From: Megamerina dolium
Taxonomy: Eukaryota > Arthropoda > Insecta > Diptera > Megamerinidae
DNA length: 64,000 bases
Direction of reading: 5' to 3'
Assembly (NCBI GenBank): GCA_963854835.1
Contig: OY978525.1
Coordinates: forward strand, 93,400,136-93,464,135
Position 1 is the stretch's first letter. Every line of letters starts with the position of its first letter. This document shows, piece after piece, positions 54,600-64,000 of this stretch. The translations under genes were made by a program, and so were the position numbers. The notes under the pieces are model-generated. The model saw only the letters and a list, made by a program, of their open reading frames with translations. It searched no databases and was not told where the DNA came from.

Positions 54600-55640
54600 G
54601 ACTTCGTACCTTAGTCAGGAATTCGTCCATTTGCTGCCATGTTGGGAGATCCTTGCGGGCACTTAGGGATTGTTCCCAGAGAGCCAAGGAATCTTCAGGC
54701 AGTTTTGAACAGCAGATATGCACCAGGATCGGGTCCCAATTCTCTGTCGGGACGCCTTGAGAGGATAAGACGGACAGAGAATTATTGATCGTGGTTTGCA
54801 ATTTCTGAATTGCCTCGCTGTTCTCGTAACTCACTTGAGGGAGGTTCAAGAGAGTTTTTATCTGCTTATCGACCAGAATTCGCTTGTTTTCGAAGCGGGC
54901 CTTTAGCGCATTCCATGCCAACTCGAAATTTTCGTTGTTGAGCGCGTACTGCTTCACAATAGCTTCAGCTTTTCCTGCAGTTTTGTATCGGAGATGATAC
55001 AGTTTTTGGGCAGAAGAGAGTTTAGGGTGGTTTATGTAAACCGACGTAAACATGTCGCGAAAGGACGTCCATTCTTCGTACCCGCCGGAAAATGTTTCGG
55101 TATCACAAGTAGGAACAGTCAGGCAAATCGCGGAATTATTTGCCTGCTCTATTGCAGAAATAGAGGTAATTTCTGCTTGTGATGGAAGTTCCAATCTGGA
55201 GGATGATTGAACTTCTAAGAGATCCGAAATCTGTGCTTTTATGGTGTGCACGCGCTCTTGGCAGAGTTCCATTTTATTTCTCACTGCCATTTTGAAATTA
55301 CTGGGCAGCTCGTCCTCATCCGTTAACCCTACTCTTCTAAACGTGGACTTGACTTGATCGTAATAGCAGCTCAAGTCCTCGAGCTTAGCCTTCAGGAGAG
55401 AAGGTGTTAAGTCTTCAACCGGAATTGTTGAAAACTTCGTGCAGAAATGCACCAGGTTGTCCGCCTCGAAAATGAACTCATTCATGGAGGGGTCATAAGC
55501 TCTTTTTCTAGGAGTTTTCTTTGTTTCGGATGGAACTTTTGGCATTTTTCTTCTGCGCCTTTTGGAATAGCGCCAGCTGACTCTGCCCTACGACCTTCAG
55601 AGGCTACTTCCTGCTTTACTGGTGATTTCGTCACTGGCAT
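54568..55640 (-). pseudogene. BEL/Pao gag
   Basis: Open frame 55545-54568 (325 codons) carries FSGGYEEWTSFRDMFTSVYI, LSSAQKLYHLRYK and LVHICCSKLPEDSLALWEQS, the DUF1759-type gag of BEL/Pao. An earlier ATG (about 55640, MPVTKSPVKQEVASEGRRAE) is in a different frame and joins near the run GAAGAAAAATG, so a single-base indel probably broke the start. It overlaps the next frame by 32 bases. Confidence 0.78.
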
Positions 55641-56578
55641 ATTTGACCGAATCTATTAAGGTTTGTGGAGTGACGAGAGTATCAAAAAATGCACCAAAAA
55701 GCACTGATCGATTAAGCGACGATATCGATATAGAGAAATTTATCGATTGATAACAGAAATGTTATCGATATAATTGTGTAAATTAGATTTTTTTCCAAAT
55801 ATGCTGCTGCAAGGAAATTGCAGACTGAAAGTGTGAATTCCACAAAAAAAAATTATATATATATATACAATATATATATATATGGGAATATATATAAAGA
55901 GAAATGTGTATATACGTATATATGAGAATATATAACGGTGTAGCATTTTTCTTCTGTTGCCAACCATTTTGCAACAACGACCCGTTGGGCGAAATATTAC
56001 CAACGAGTGCTCTATTGAAGCAGAACCATATACGGTGCGCGACAATACGAGTTCTTGCCCTAAAGTGATCCCATATACGGGAGCTTCGGGTAGTCAACTG
56101 CGAGCCTTCTGCTCTGCCAAAGTAGTCACTCGACCACTTCAAATCCAAGAGCCACCAGCTCGAGCGCTGGTTCCTCCTGCATTCCCCTCCTTGTCTCCCT
56201 CTTACTTGCGTAGGATACGAATAGAGTAGGATAGTTTCATAAATTTGTAGCCTTAGTGGAATAATTCAATTGTAGCATATTTTTCATTAATTTGTTAATT
56301 CAATTTGCCAATTCTTCTGTACTTCTAAGCCTCTTTTCTTTTTGTAAATACTTATTTCTTGTAAAGCCAAATAAACGAAAAGAATAATAAAAGTAGGAAT
56401 TGTACCGCGAGAGGTATATCATCCGAGCCGAACACTCTAGTGTCGGTAATATTACTGTCAATTTGACAGTAAGTGTGTAATTCGGTTTTCCTCCTACAAC
56501 AAGAGTTTTTCGCTGCCCTCTTGTTTACCCTGGCTGGCTGAGCGTTACCCCAGCTGGAAAACAAAGGCACGCGTTACA
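55641..56578 (-). repeat. Possible 5' LTR and leader of the BEL/Pao element
   Basis: Read on the - strand, a TGTAACGCGTGCC block at 56578 could be an LTR start. TGGTGCATT near 55700 could be a decayed tRNA-Gly primer site just before the gag leader. A TA-rich run lies at 55853-55885. With no second copy to compare, this is a weak inference. Confidence 0.3.
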
Positions 56579-57421
56579 GTCCCTAAAAGTGACTTGAAAT
56601 GGCACAATCCCTATACATATTTCCCTGCAATGTCGGCAGGTCTCATTGTGATATTTAAACTTCAAATTTCAAGCTTTAATTTCAAACATATGTGTTATAT
56701 TTTCAAATATATAAGCCATAAGAAAATTAAAACAAAAAACTAACTTTTTAAATTAATTTTTTTTTTTAAAGCTATGTAGGATGATAGAGTGCATTGTAAA
56801 ATTCATAAAATTATTCATAATACATGAGAATTAAACACACGCTTGTAAATTAAGTTAAACTGTATCTGCAGGAAGGTACAAAAGTATAATATAACATTTA
56901 CATTCATCTAAATAAAACAAGAATTCATGTGTAAAACTTGCAAAATATGATTCATTTAAAACAATGTTGCATTTAACGCTGCTACTTACTTCTTATGTGA
57001 ATATGGTGGTGTAGCGTAGACTTTTCGTTTCTTTAGAGTGCTCTTTAATGGTGTTGTTCATTCGGAAACATTTTCAGTTATTCTTATTTAAGTTAATCAT
57101 TCGACAAATCAAAAGGCTGGTAATCAATTTACTTCATGGTACTTCATGGTACTTCATTTTTACTATGAATATGCGTCAACGTATTTTATATTTGTTGAAG
57201 AACATGGAATAGATTTATTTAACAATCTATTAATTATTTCAGATAATTATTACTCATGTTATTTTAAATTTAATCTTAAATTCCCAGATATCCCGTAAAT
57301 GGCAGTTAACATAACACATTTTCATTTATGAATAAATGTATATGTTTGGTTTAAATGTTATCATACCAATCAATCAAATTAAATTATATAATATAGGTAT
57401 ACATATATATAGACTACTTAC
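56579..57421. other. A+T-rich non-coding stretch
   Basis: A short - strand segment at about 57050-56985 could encode TLKKRKVYATPPYSHK before a donor-like GTAAGTAG, and its phase would fit the exon at 57498-57422, but its acceptor is poor. ACTTCATGGT is repeated in tandem at 57134-57163. Confidence 0.3.
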
Positions 57422-57498
57422 CCAGATTTAATATTGATACCGTGTCTTTTTTTGGACGCCTTCTGTTCCTTAAACCATCCTCGAAATGTTGGCTGCAT
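57422..57498 (-). CDS. Possible first coding exon of an unknown gene
   Basis: ATG at 57498 begins MQPTFRGWFKEQKASKKRHG and runs 77 bases to a strong donor (GTAAGTAG). The peptide is basic and not low-complexity. I do not recognise it. Downstream exons would lie to the left; only a doubtful one near 57.0 kb was seen. It could also be a chance ATG frame before a chance donor. Confidence 0.3.
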
Positions 57499-57896
57499 TC
57501 TTTGGTTTTCGTATTAATATGATCACTAGTGATTTGGAGGTATGCACACCACTTTTCTACAATGTTCTTTTTTTTGTGGAAAACTATAGAGCACTACAGA
57601 TTGTTCACTGCCTTTTCCACTACAGCCTCTAACAATGCACTTATTTTGTAGCACTCATTTTTTACCACTGTCCATGTTTTTCTGTGAATATCTAATTTTT
57701 ACCTTTAACACTGTATTTCTATTTTATATATATTTCTTTAATTATGTACTTTTTGAATTTAACACTATTTCTATAATTACATTTCTTTCTTAAATTAAGT
57801 GCTTTTTGAATTTAACACTATTTCTATAATTATATTTATTTTTTATGTACTTTTTGAATCTAGCACTATTTTGTAATTTTTGTCTCTAGCACTGTA
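57499..57896. repeat. Short tandem array
   Basis: From about 57690 to 57896 a unit of about 50-60 bp recurs three to four times: TTTAACACTATTTCTATAAT, a T-rich part, then AAGTGCTTTTTGAA or TATGTACTTTTTGAA. The last unit ends TTTTGTCTCTAGCACTGTA, the sequence that reappears at 61161. Confidence 0.65.
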
Positions 57897-58109
57897 CAGT
57901 CAACGCTTGGTATAACAATTGATATATTGTCAGGCCCATTCGTTAAAGTGAAAAATTCGTTATATCGCGAAGTTTTTTCAAGTTGAAATTTTATTAAAAA
58001 AAAAAAGAATAACAGCTAATTCACATTTCTATGCATTTTTAACAAAAAATAAAATAATAATTAACATAATAACGTAAAACATTTATGTACATTTAAAATT
58101 AATTTTGTC

Positions 58110-61100
58110 TAAAATAATCATTAATAGATGTTTGTTTTGGTATGATTTTTTAAATAGCTTCTTCTTGTAATTCTCTTAAAGTTAAAGATTTTGAAATGGA
58201 TATATTGTTTTGCTGTCTCCATGTTATACACGTTTCTAGGCACTTTATTGCTTCTGAATGTTTGATTTTGGTTTCGCAAATAGGTGGTTGCTGTTCCAAA
58301 TTTTCATCACTTTCTTCATCGGAGTCAAACTCATTAATGTCTACCTCGTTCCAATTATTGTAATCATCTGAAGAAAATGGAATCTAAAAAATCTCCTTAC
58401 AGTCGGCTGGGGCCGACCAAATTATACCCTGCATATGTAGAGGTATATATAAAAAGTTTGCTCGTATATCCATCCTTTTCTTCCACTACTTTGTATAGGA
58501 CCTACATTAAGAAGCAGGCGTACCTCACCAATTTTGGAGGATCAATTTCTGCCTATAATACTAAACTACATAGGTTGCAATGGGTTGACCTAGGCGTATT
58601 AATTAGTAAGTTATGGGTGTTTTAATGTTTAAGATAAATCCGAGACTTTGTACGGAAGCTATATAAAAAGTGGGCGTGACGTATCTCTTTCTGGTATATC
58701 TAATTAATTTTTCAATATCAATCCACACCTTAAATTTGGTTGTCCTACGCTAAATGGTTTGTAAGTTATCGAGCTTAAAAGTTTTAGTTTAATTCCCTCG
58801 ACTTTGTATGGGAGACTCATGAAGGAGTGGGCGTGGCACACTGATTTTCTGCCAGCTATTTGCCGACTATGATATTAATTTAAGTGTCAATTGTGGTTAT
58901 TCTATACAAAAGATTGCCGAAGTTACAGCTGTTTCAATTTAAAATTTGTATGGGGGCTACGTTAAACACTGGGCGTGGTGCGCCCATTTTCTGTGAGCCT
59001 AGTTGCTCGTACAATACTAATCCACACCTTAAATTTCGTTATTCTACGCTGAATAGTTTGCAAGTTATAACCCGTAACATTTTTTTAAATTCCGCAACTT
59101 TGTATGGGAGACCCAAAAAAGACTGGGCGTGGCATACTGATTTTCTGCCATATTATTTCCGACTACCATGTTAATCTAAGTGTCAATTATGGTTATTCTG
59201 GACAGAAGATTGTAGAAGTTACAGCTGTTTGAATTTAAAAGAAGTACAGACACTTTGTATGAGAGCTACGCTAAAAAGTAGGCGTGGCTCAACCACTTTT
59301 GGCGAGGTTATATAGTAGTATAATATAACTCTATGTGCAAAATATTGTTGTCCCAAGTGGTATATTATGTGAGTTATAGCAATTTAAAGATTTTGAAAAT
59401 TTCGAGGTTAGTCGCTTTGAATGCTTGGTGTGGGCGTGGTTATTGACCGATCATACCCAATATCAATCCCCTCCGTACCCTTGGATCATAGATTACTTAT
59501 GCCAAATTTCATCGAAATGGCTCAATATTTACTCAAGTTATCGTGCGAACCAGCCAGGTGACAGACAGACGGACGGACGGACATCGTTAAATCGAAAATT
59601 TAATCGACGCTGATCACGAATATATATCTATGTCTATATCTCCGGAGATTCCTTCAAGTGGACACAAACATCTGACCGAAATGAATATACTTACCATGCA
59701 TATTGCATTATGCAGGGTATAAAAATGTACGACGTACATAAAAGCATCAATACGATTAAATAAAAATCAAGATTAACTTACATTTGGAAAAACGTTACTT
59801 AACACTCCACGTCTAATGCACATAATTTCCTCATTCTGCATAAGTCGTGATAGGGGAATTTCGTCTTCTTCGTCAAATTCCATATTCTCAGAAATTAAAA
59901 TTTTATTCCAGCAATTTTTTAAAGCATCTGTCGTTACTTTATTCCATGCAAGAGCAATCATACATCATTTTTAAAAAAATTACGACGTTATCTGGAGCAG
60001 ATGTCACAATTTTGGAAAGAAGACTGTTCCTATAATGCAATTTTACAAGCCGAATTGCATTTTGATCCATGGGCTGAATAGGAGGCATAACATTTGGTGG
60101 CATTTATATTACCCATATTTTACCATCTTCAGTCTGTTTTACGAGATCTTATGCATTTGGGTGACTTGGGGCGTTGTCGAGAATCAATACAGCTTTCATT
60201 GGTAAATTATTTGATTTTAAGTAAGAGAAAATACATTTTTGTTAAAAAAGTTCTGTCAAAATTATGCTCATAAATCTTACCTCTGGGACAAACATTTGGA
60301 AAAACCACACTTTAAAGATTCCCAAATTCATCCAGGCATTTTTGGAGTGAAGATAATTTATGGGCAAAATTTTGTTTCGAAATGAACGTGGCTTTTTAGC
60401 ATTTCCAATAAGAAGTGGCTTCACCTTTATTGTTCCAGACGCATTTGCACGCACAAAGAAGAGCAGTTATTCTCTCCTTTGATAATTTTCTGCCTGGAGC
60501 TGTTACTTCTCCAGCATGAACATATGTCTTATCGGGTAGCATCTTCCAACATAAACCAGATGCATCAGCATTAAATACTGCGTCATGCGTCAAGCCCTCG
60601 TTTATTATGATTTCGTTAAGCTTTCTCTTAAAGGGTTCTACCAAATCGTCTCTCGATGATAACTTTTCACCAGATTCTTTTAAAAGTCTTATGCCAAACC
60701 TTTTTTTAAATCTGGTCAACCAACCATCACTAGCATTAAACCCAACATCATAGATCTTTTTTTGGATTTCCATTGCTTTTGTTTTCAGTCCTATTCCCCT
60801 TCACAGGAACAAACAATTTTCTTTGATTAAGGAACCATTCGTACAACTTCTCTTCCATCACAGGATATTCTCCCATTCTCAGAGATCAGCGGTTTTTTGA
60901 ACCATTATTGGTGTTTTCAAGATTACTAAAAATTTTGCTTTTCATTGTTTTTAAAGTGCATATTGAAGACTTCGATATTCCATATTTCTGTGAAATCACT
61001 GATAGGGATAAACCACTTTTACAGTCTTCTAAAATTTTAACTTTTTCACTTAAACCAATTCGTTTTCTATTTCCCATGATATTTTTTAAACCATCAAGCT

Positions 61101-61110
61101 CAGAAGACAC
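58110..61110 (-). pseudogene. Tigger-like (CENP-B/jerky type) transposase
   Basis: On the - strand: GLSEKVKILEDCKSGLSLSV and YGISKSSICTLK (psq-type helix-turn-helix, from 61110); a stop; then MGEYPVMEEKLYEWFLNQRK and NASDGWLTRFKKRFGI (CENP-B HTH); FNADASGLCWKMLPDKTYV with the first catalytic aspartate; VLILDNAPSHP with the second (about 60190); and MPPNVMPPIQPMDQNA with the third (about 60090). A donor after VFPN (about 59780) and an acceptor TTCTTCAG (about 58366) bracket an intron that now holds another transposon. The C-terminus (58365-58110) ends IKKIIPKQTSINDYF. A few stops and shifts are present, so it is probably inactive though all three aspartates remain. Confidence 0.78.
58395..59735 (-). 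mobile_element. DINE/Helentron-like element inside the Tigger intron
   Basis: Subterminal inverted repeats TTATACCCTGCATA face each other at 58422 and 59722. Just outside the left one is a hairpin GTCGGC-TGGG-GCCGAC (58402-58417), as at Helentron 3' ends. The core has two copies of a unit of roughly 300 bp (about 58780-58940 and 59090-59240), both with TTTGTATGGGAGAC, GGGCGTGGCA, CTGATTTTCTGCCA and GAAGTTACAGCTGTTT blocks, and a GACAGACGGACGGACGG run near 59560-59582. No protein-coding frame. Exact outer ends are uncertain. Confidence 0.55.
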
Positions 61111-61160
61111 AAAAACACTGCGTTTTTATGCTCAAGAGAACAAGTGTGTAGAATGTAAAC

Positions 61161-61593
61161 TTTTGTCTCTAGCACTGTATATCTTTTTGTATTCACACTG
61201 TATTTATTGAATTATATAATTTGTAAAAAAATTTTCCGCTTTCGTTTATGTCACTCGAACGAATAATAAAACTACTACAACTAGCCACTGGTCTTGTATT
61301 GTACATACAGAATATAGTGTATGTATAAGTGTTACAAAGCATACTTTCTTAAGAAAATATTTGAATTTTTGAATTTCCATGTAAATAGGCTGGTCGAAAT
61401 TTCAAATTTAGAATTTGCCAATTGGTTGGCTAATCCGTACTCCATATCCATATATACTTAGACACACACACACATACACATTGTGTTGAACTTTTTGAAT
61501 TTTCAGATAATTTTAAGGCAAAGTTTGCTTAGTCCTTTATTTATTAACATATACGTTTGTATGACATTAATAGGATATATATTTACATATATA
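61161..61593. other. Flank of the Tigger element, unassigned
   Basis: It starts with the 19-bp TTTTGTCTCTAGCACTGTA direct repeat, continuing with an array-like AACTGTATTTATTGAATTAT type sequence. A CA dinucleotide run is at 61463-61478. Nothing else seen. Confidence 0.45.
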
Positions 61594-61888
61594 TGTGGTA
61601 AAACTCAGTAACCGCTTAAGTCAATTTTATGAATTTTATGGGAGGGTGTTTTACATTTCTTAGTATAATCTCAAGAATTATCAGCTACTAAAAATGGCTC
61701 TTCCTCGAAGGAAATGAGCTTAAGTGAAAACATGTGTTATGAATTTTCTTGATTTTTAATTTTTAAACTTTTAATGTGAACTTTACGAAAAATTTTATAC
61801 AATATGTAATAACATCCAGCCCTCTCGGTAGTGAATGTAATTCAATTTTCTCTTAACTCGATTTAAGCGGTTACTGATATTTGCCACA
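61594..61888. mobile_element. MITE with about 30-bp inverted ends
   Basis: The left end TGTGGTAAAACTCAGTAACC GCTTAAGTC matches the complement of the right end (TGTGGCAAATATCAGTAACC GCTTAAATC) at all but four positions. 295 bp, A/T-rich, no coding frame. The superfamily is unknown and a target duplication is not obvious. Confidence 0.75.
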
Positions 61889-63022
61889 GATATACACACA
61901 ACACTCAACATTTCATATATGACTTTCATATTAACAACAACAAGTGATGGGATAATGTTATATAATCAATATATATTGTATACTTATATACACAACATCC
62001 ATATTATACGGTATTTTTGAATTTTTTGAGTTTCGAATTTATATGTACAATTTTAAGTTTTCGGTACCATCGTTCAATTTTCGAAGTTAAGGAACAAAAC
62101 AAAAAGAGGAAGAAGTTAACAAAACAGAACACCAAGATTTTGACAGCTCTTTATCATGACGATACCATTGCGTGGTAAAATAACGAAAATGTCAAATTGT
62201 AAAAGATTTCTCTTGGCTGCGCCATATAATGTATTGTACCATGATAACATGATTATATATGAATAGAGGTAAGGCAACTACCGACAATCGTAAGCAAAAA
62301 TACGTGCATACTCCATAAAGCATTTGAAAGATTTCGTTGAAAATTTCTCAAAAACAATTAAAATTTTCAATGTAAATTTTCGAATCATTTCCATGCAAAT
62401 TTTATGAATGAAAATTCTACATACGTATATACATATAGAATTTACAATTGAATTTTTTACGTTGTCATGGCTACATGTGTACATGATTGTATGATGTAGC
62501 CAAGTTTTGTATTTCATATTTTAAAAAAATATAAATTGAAAAATTGCTTATTGTTTTCCATGGGGGCCTGATAAATGCAATTTCGTTTGGTACAAAATCG
62601 TGAAAATTAAAAACTTTTCGTTTCAAAATATTCAAAATCATTCAAATATATATTTTCATTTTTCATATAAACCTTCAACGTAGCATTTTCCATATAAATA
62701 ATATTTTTTCATAAATAAATAAATATTAAATTTGCATAAAGAAATATAATACTTTCAAAAGAGTAGGTAACTCAAGCACCACTCAAAATATTTCGACATT
62801 AGTCAACATTTTCATATGTAGCTGCCGTTTGAGTAGGACGGCTTTTTAGTCTCGCCTGAAATTGACGTGCGGTCGGTTACGCACCTTCTTTAGTTTAATG
62901 TTCTTTGGTCATATGTCAAACGCAGCAAACACTATTTTTTAGTAAATTACTTTTATAGAACATCATCATTCCCGGGGTTCTGGTGGCAACTGAATATTTT
63001 CAAAGGAATACATTTACAGAAA
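61889..63022. other. Upstream region and 5' leader of the Josephin gene
   Basis: A+T-rich up to about 62800. From about 62820 to 63022 composition is more balanced (GAGTAGGACGGC, GACGTGCGGTCGG), as expected for a fly promoter and leader, but no specific core motif was identified. Confidence 0.4.
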
Positions 63023-63757
63023 ATGCCAGCAACCAAAATATATCACGAAAGACAAACACGGCAATTATGCGCTTTGCACGCATTGAACAATTTATTTCAA
63101 GGTAAAGATGTTTGTCATCTGTGTAAATTGAACTTGTCCAATGATTGCCTTTTCGTAAGCAGCACAACGCACATATACCAAAGAGCAACTTGATCAAATA
63201 TGCAATAATCTCAGTCCGGATGTTTGGATAAATCCACATCGTTCCATGCTGGGGTTGGGCAACTACGATATTAATGTTATTATGACAGCATTGCAGCTAC
63301 AGGATTGTGAAGCTGCATGGTTTGACAAACGAAAGTACATACAAAATCATGTGCATATACATTTGCATAATTATAGTAATTTAATAATGTCATTTTTTCC
63401 ATTTGCAGAGATCCAGCTTGCATAAATCTTGATGCTATTGTTGGTTTTATTCTCAATGTGCCTTCAGATTATAAATTTGGTTTCGTTACACTGCCCCTGA
63501 AAAAAAGGCATTGGATTGCGATACGTCAGATCAATGGACAATTTTATAATTTAGATTCGAAATTGCATACACCAGAATGCATAGGCAATGAGGAAGAGCT
63601 GCTTACATTTTTACGCTCACAATTGGAGACAAATGAACGTGAACTGTTTGTTATTGTAAAAAAACAAAGCGATCATGATGATCGGCAACAGCTAGAACCA
63701 AGTTGGCTGAAAGAAGAGAAAACCAAACAAGTAGAATCTAATGGGCAATTATCATGA
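63023..63757 (+). CDS. Josephin-domain deubiquitinase (JOSD1/2 type)
   Basis: Three exons, 63023-63101, 63163-63334 and 63409-63757, joined in phases 1 and 2, give 199 residues and a TGA. Introns are tiny (61 and 74 bases) with donors GTAAAG and GTACAT and acceptors AGCAG and TTGCAG. The protein begins MPATKIYHERQTRQLCALHA; the cysteine of QLCALHALNN is the catalytic nucleophile, HWIAIRQ holds the catalytic histidine and YNLDSK the third residue. SMLGLGNYDINVIMTAL is a further family block. Josephins are small cysteine proteases that remove ubiquitin. Length and order match JOSD1/JOSD2 and the fly gene I remember as CG3781, not ataxin-3, which has extra C-terminal motifs. All catalytic residues are intact. 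Confidence 0.95.
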
Positions 63758-64000
63758 GTAAGCACGAAAGAAGAATTTTGGAAATAAAGTACATACATAT
63801 ATCTAATTAATTCATAAACTTCTAGTCGTGATTGTTGCAATTAAATCTAATGCATATATATACTTAGTATAGTACACAAATATTTGTAATTCGGATTTGA
63901 TATTTGGTTTTTGTATTGCCATCTAACTTTGAAACAATTTGAAAATTTCGTACTTATTTATTTATTAGATAATTGATATAATTGTATATTGGAGCTTGGT
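63758..64000 (+). terminator. Josephin 3' untranslated region
   Basis: AATAAA at 63783-63788 lies 26 bases after the stop codon, a plausible poly(A) signal although close. The rest to the window end is A+T-rich without a recognised feature. Confidence 0.5.

Larger units (their letters stand above)
51813..55640 (-). mobile_element. BEL/Pao retrotransposon, internally deleted coding region
   Basis: On the - strand, in order: gag (55545-54568), zinc knuckles and protease (54599 to about 53655), Pao A17-type/RNase H region (53644-52661), integrase zinc region (52731-52159) and integrase C-terminal domain (52178-51813). The reverse transcriptase palm with YxDD is missing at about 53650 and the DDE core of integrase is missing at about 52165. 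Stops and shifts are few elsewhere. No matching LTR pair could be identified. Confidence 0.8.
57897..61160 (-). mobile_element. pogo/Tigger-like transposon with nested insertion
   Basis: The left end, after a TA (57895-57896), begins CAGTCAACGCTTGGTATAAC, typical of Tigger-type ends, and the transposase reads leftward on the - strand. A matching inverted end on the right was not found. Instead the 19-bp sequence TTTTGTCTCTAGCACTGTA stands on both sides (to 57896 and at 61161-61179). A DINE/Helentron-like element lies inside. Confidence 0.8.

Noticed and set aside
1..64000. CRISPR arrays, riboswitches, bacterial operons, rRNA genes
   Set aside because: No regularly spaced direct repeats of the CRISPR kind and no rRNA-like blocks were seen; spliced genes and SINEs show this is animal nuclear DNA.

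Overview
The window is A+T-rich nuclear DNA from a higher fly. Introns are long and full of transposon debris, the three recognisable genes are fly-like, and the repeats (mariner, BEL/Pao, gypsy with a tRNA-Leu primer site, DINE/Helentron-like) are typical of Diptera. I would guess a tephritid fruit fly, partly because the 95-residue ribonuclease kappa family was first described from medfly, but the sequence does not prove the species.

Host genes. (1) A Dbl-family Rho guanine-nucleotide exchange factor of the MCF2/MCF2L (Dbs) type, probably the fly RhoGEF64C, runs on the + strand from before the window to 39092. Eight of its coding exons can be placed: 11246-11365, 14544-14639, 18117-18302, 18417-18734, 25729-25926, 26252-26794, 36727-36853 and 38977-39092. 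They encode a DH domain, a PH domain, a low-complexity linker, a C-terminal SH3 domain and the stop codon. A 422-451 codon open frame at 16634, just before the third exon, is probably an alternative first exon. (2) Ribonuclease kappa (RNASEK) lies on the - strand in three exons, 49496-49007. (3) A Josephin-domain deubiquitinase (JOSD1/2 type) lies on the + strand in three exons, 63023-63757. A possible first coding exon of an unrecognised - strand gene is at 57498-57422.

Mobile DNA fills much of the rest. A complete and very young Ty3/gypsy element (19001-24823, - strand, LTRs differing at one visible base) sits in a RhoGEF intron. Its gag-pol junction carries a textbook -1 frameshift signal: slippery heptamer, 6-nt spacer, 11-bp stem and a possible pseudoknot. 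At least seven pieces of one tRNA-derived SINE are scattered from 6 to 36 kb. Decayed mariners, RTE-like and RNase H-bearing LINE fragments and foldback/MITE structures fill the introns. Downstream of the RhoGEF come a DD-D transposon remnant (43.9-44.6 kb), a maT-type DD37D element with perfect 26-bp ends (44.8-46.1 kb) and a PIF/Harbinger derivative (46.7-47.9 kb). Beyond RNASEK are a BEL/Pao deletion derivative (51.8-56.6 kb), a GC-rich orphan zinc-knuckle segment, and a pogo/Tigger-like element (57.9-61.2 kb) whose intron holds a DINE/Helentron-like insertion.

The most interesting items are the frameshift signal of the gypsy element, the alternative RhoGEF first exon with its repeated helical motif, the SINE family, and the nested Tigger/Helentron arrangement. 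Exon borders come from reading splice consensus and phase by eye, and transposon families from remembered motifs; no database search was possible.
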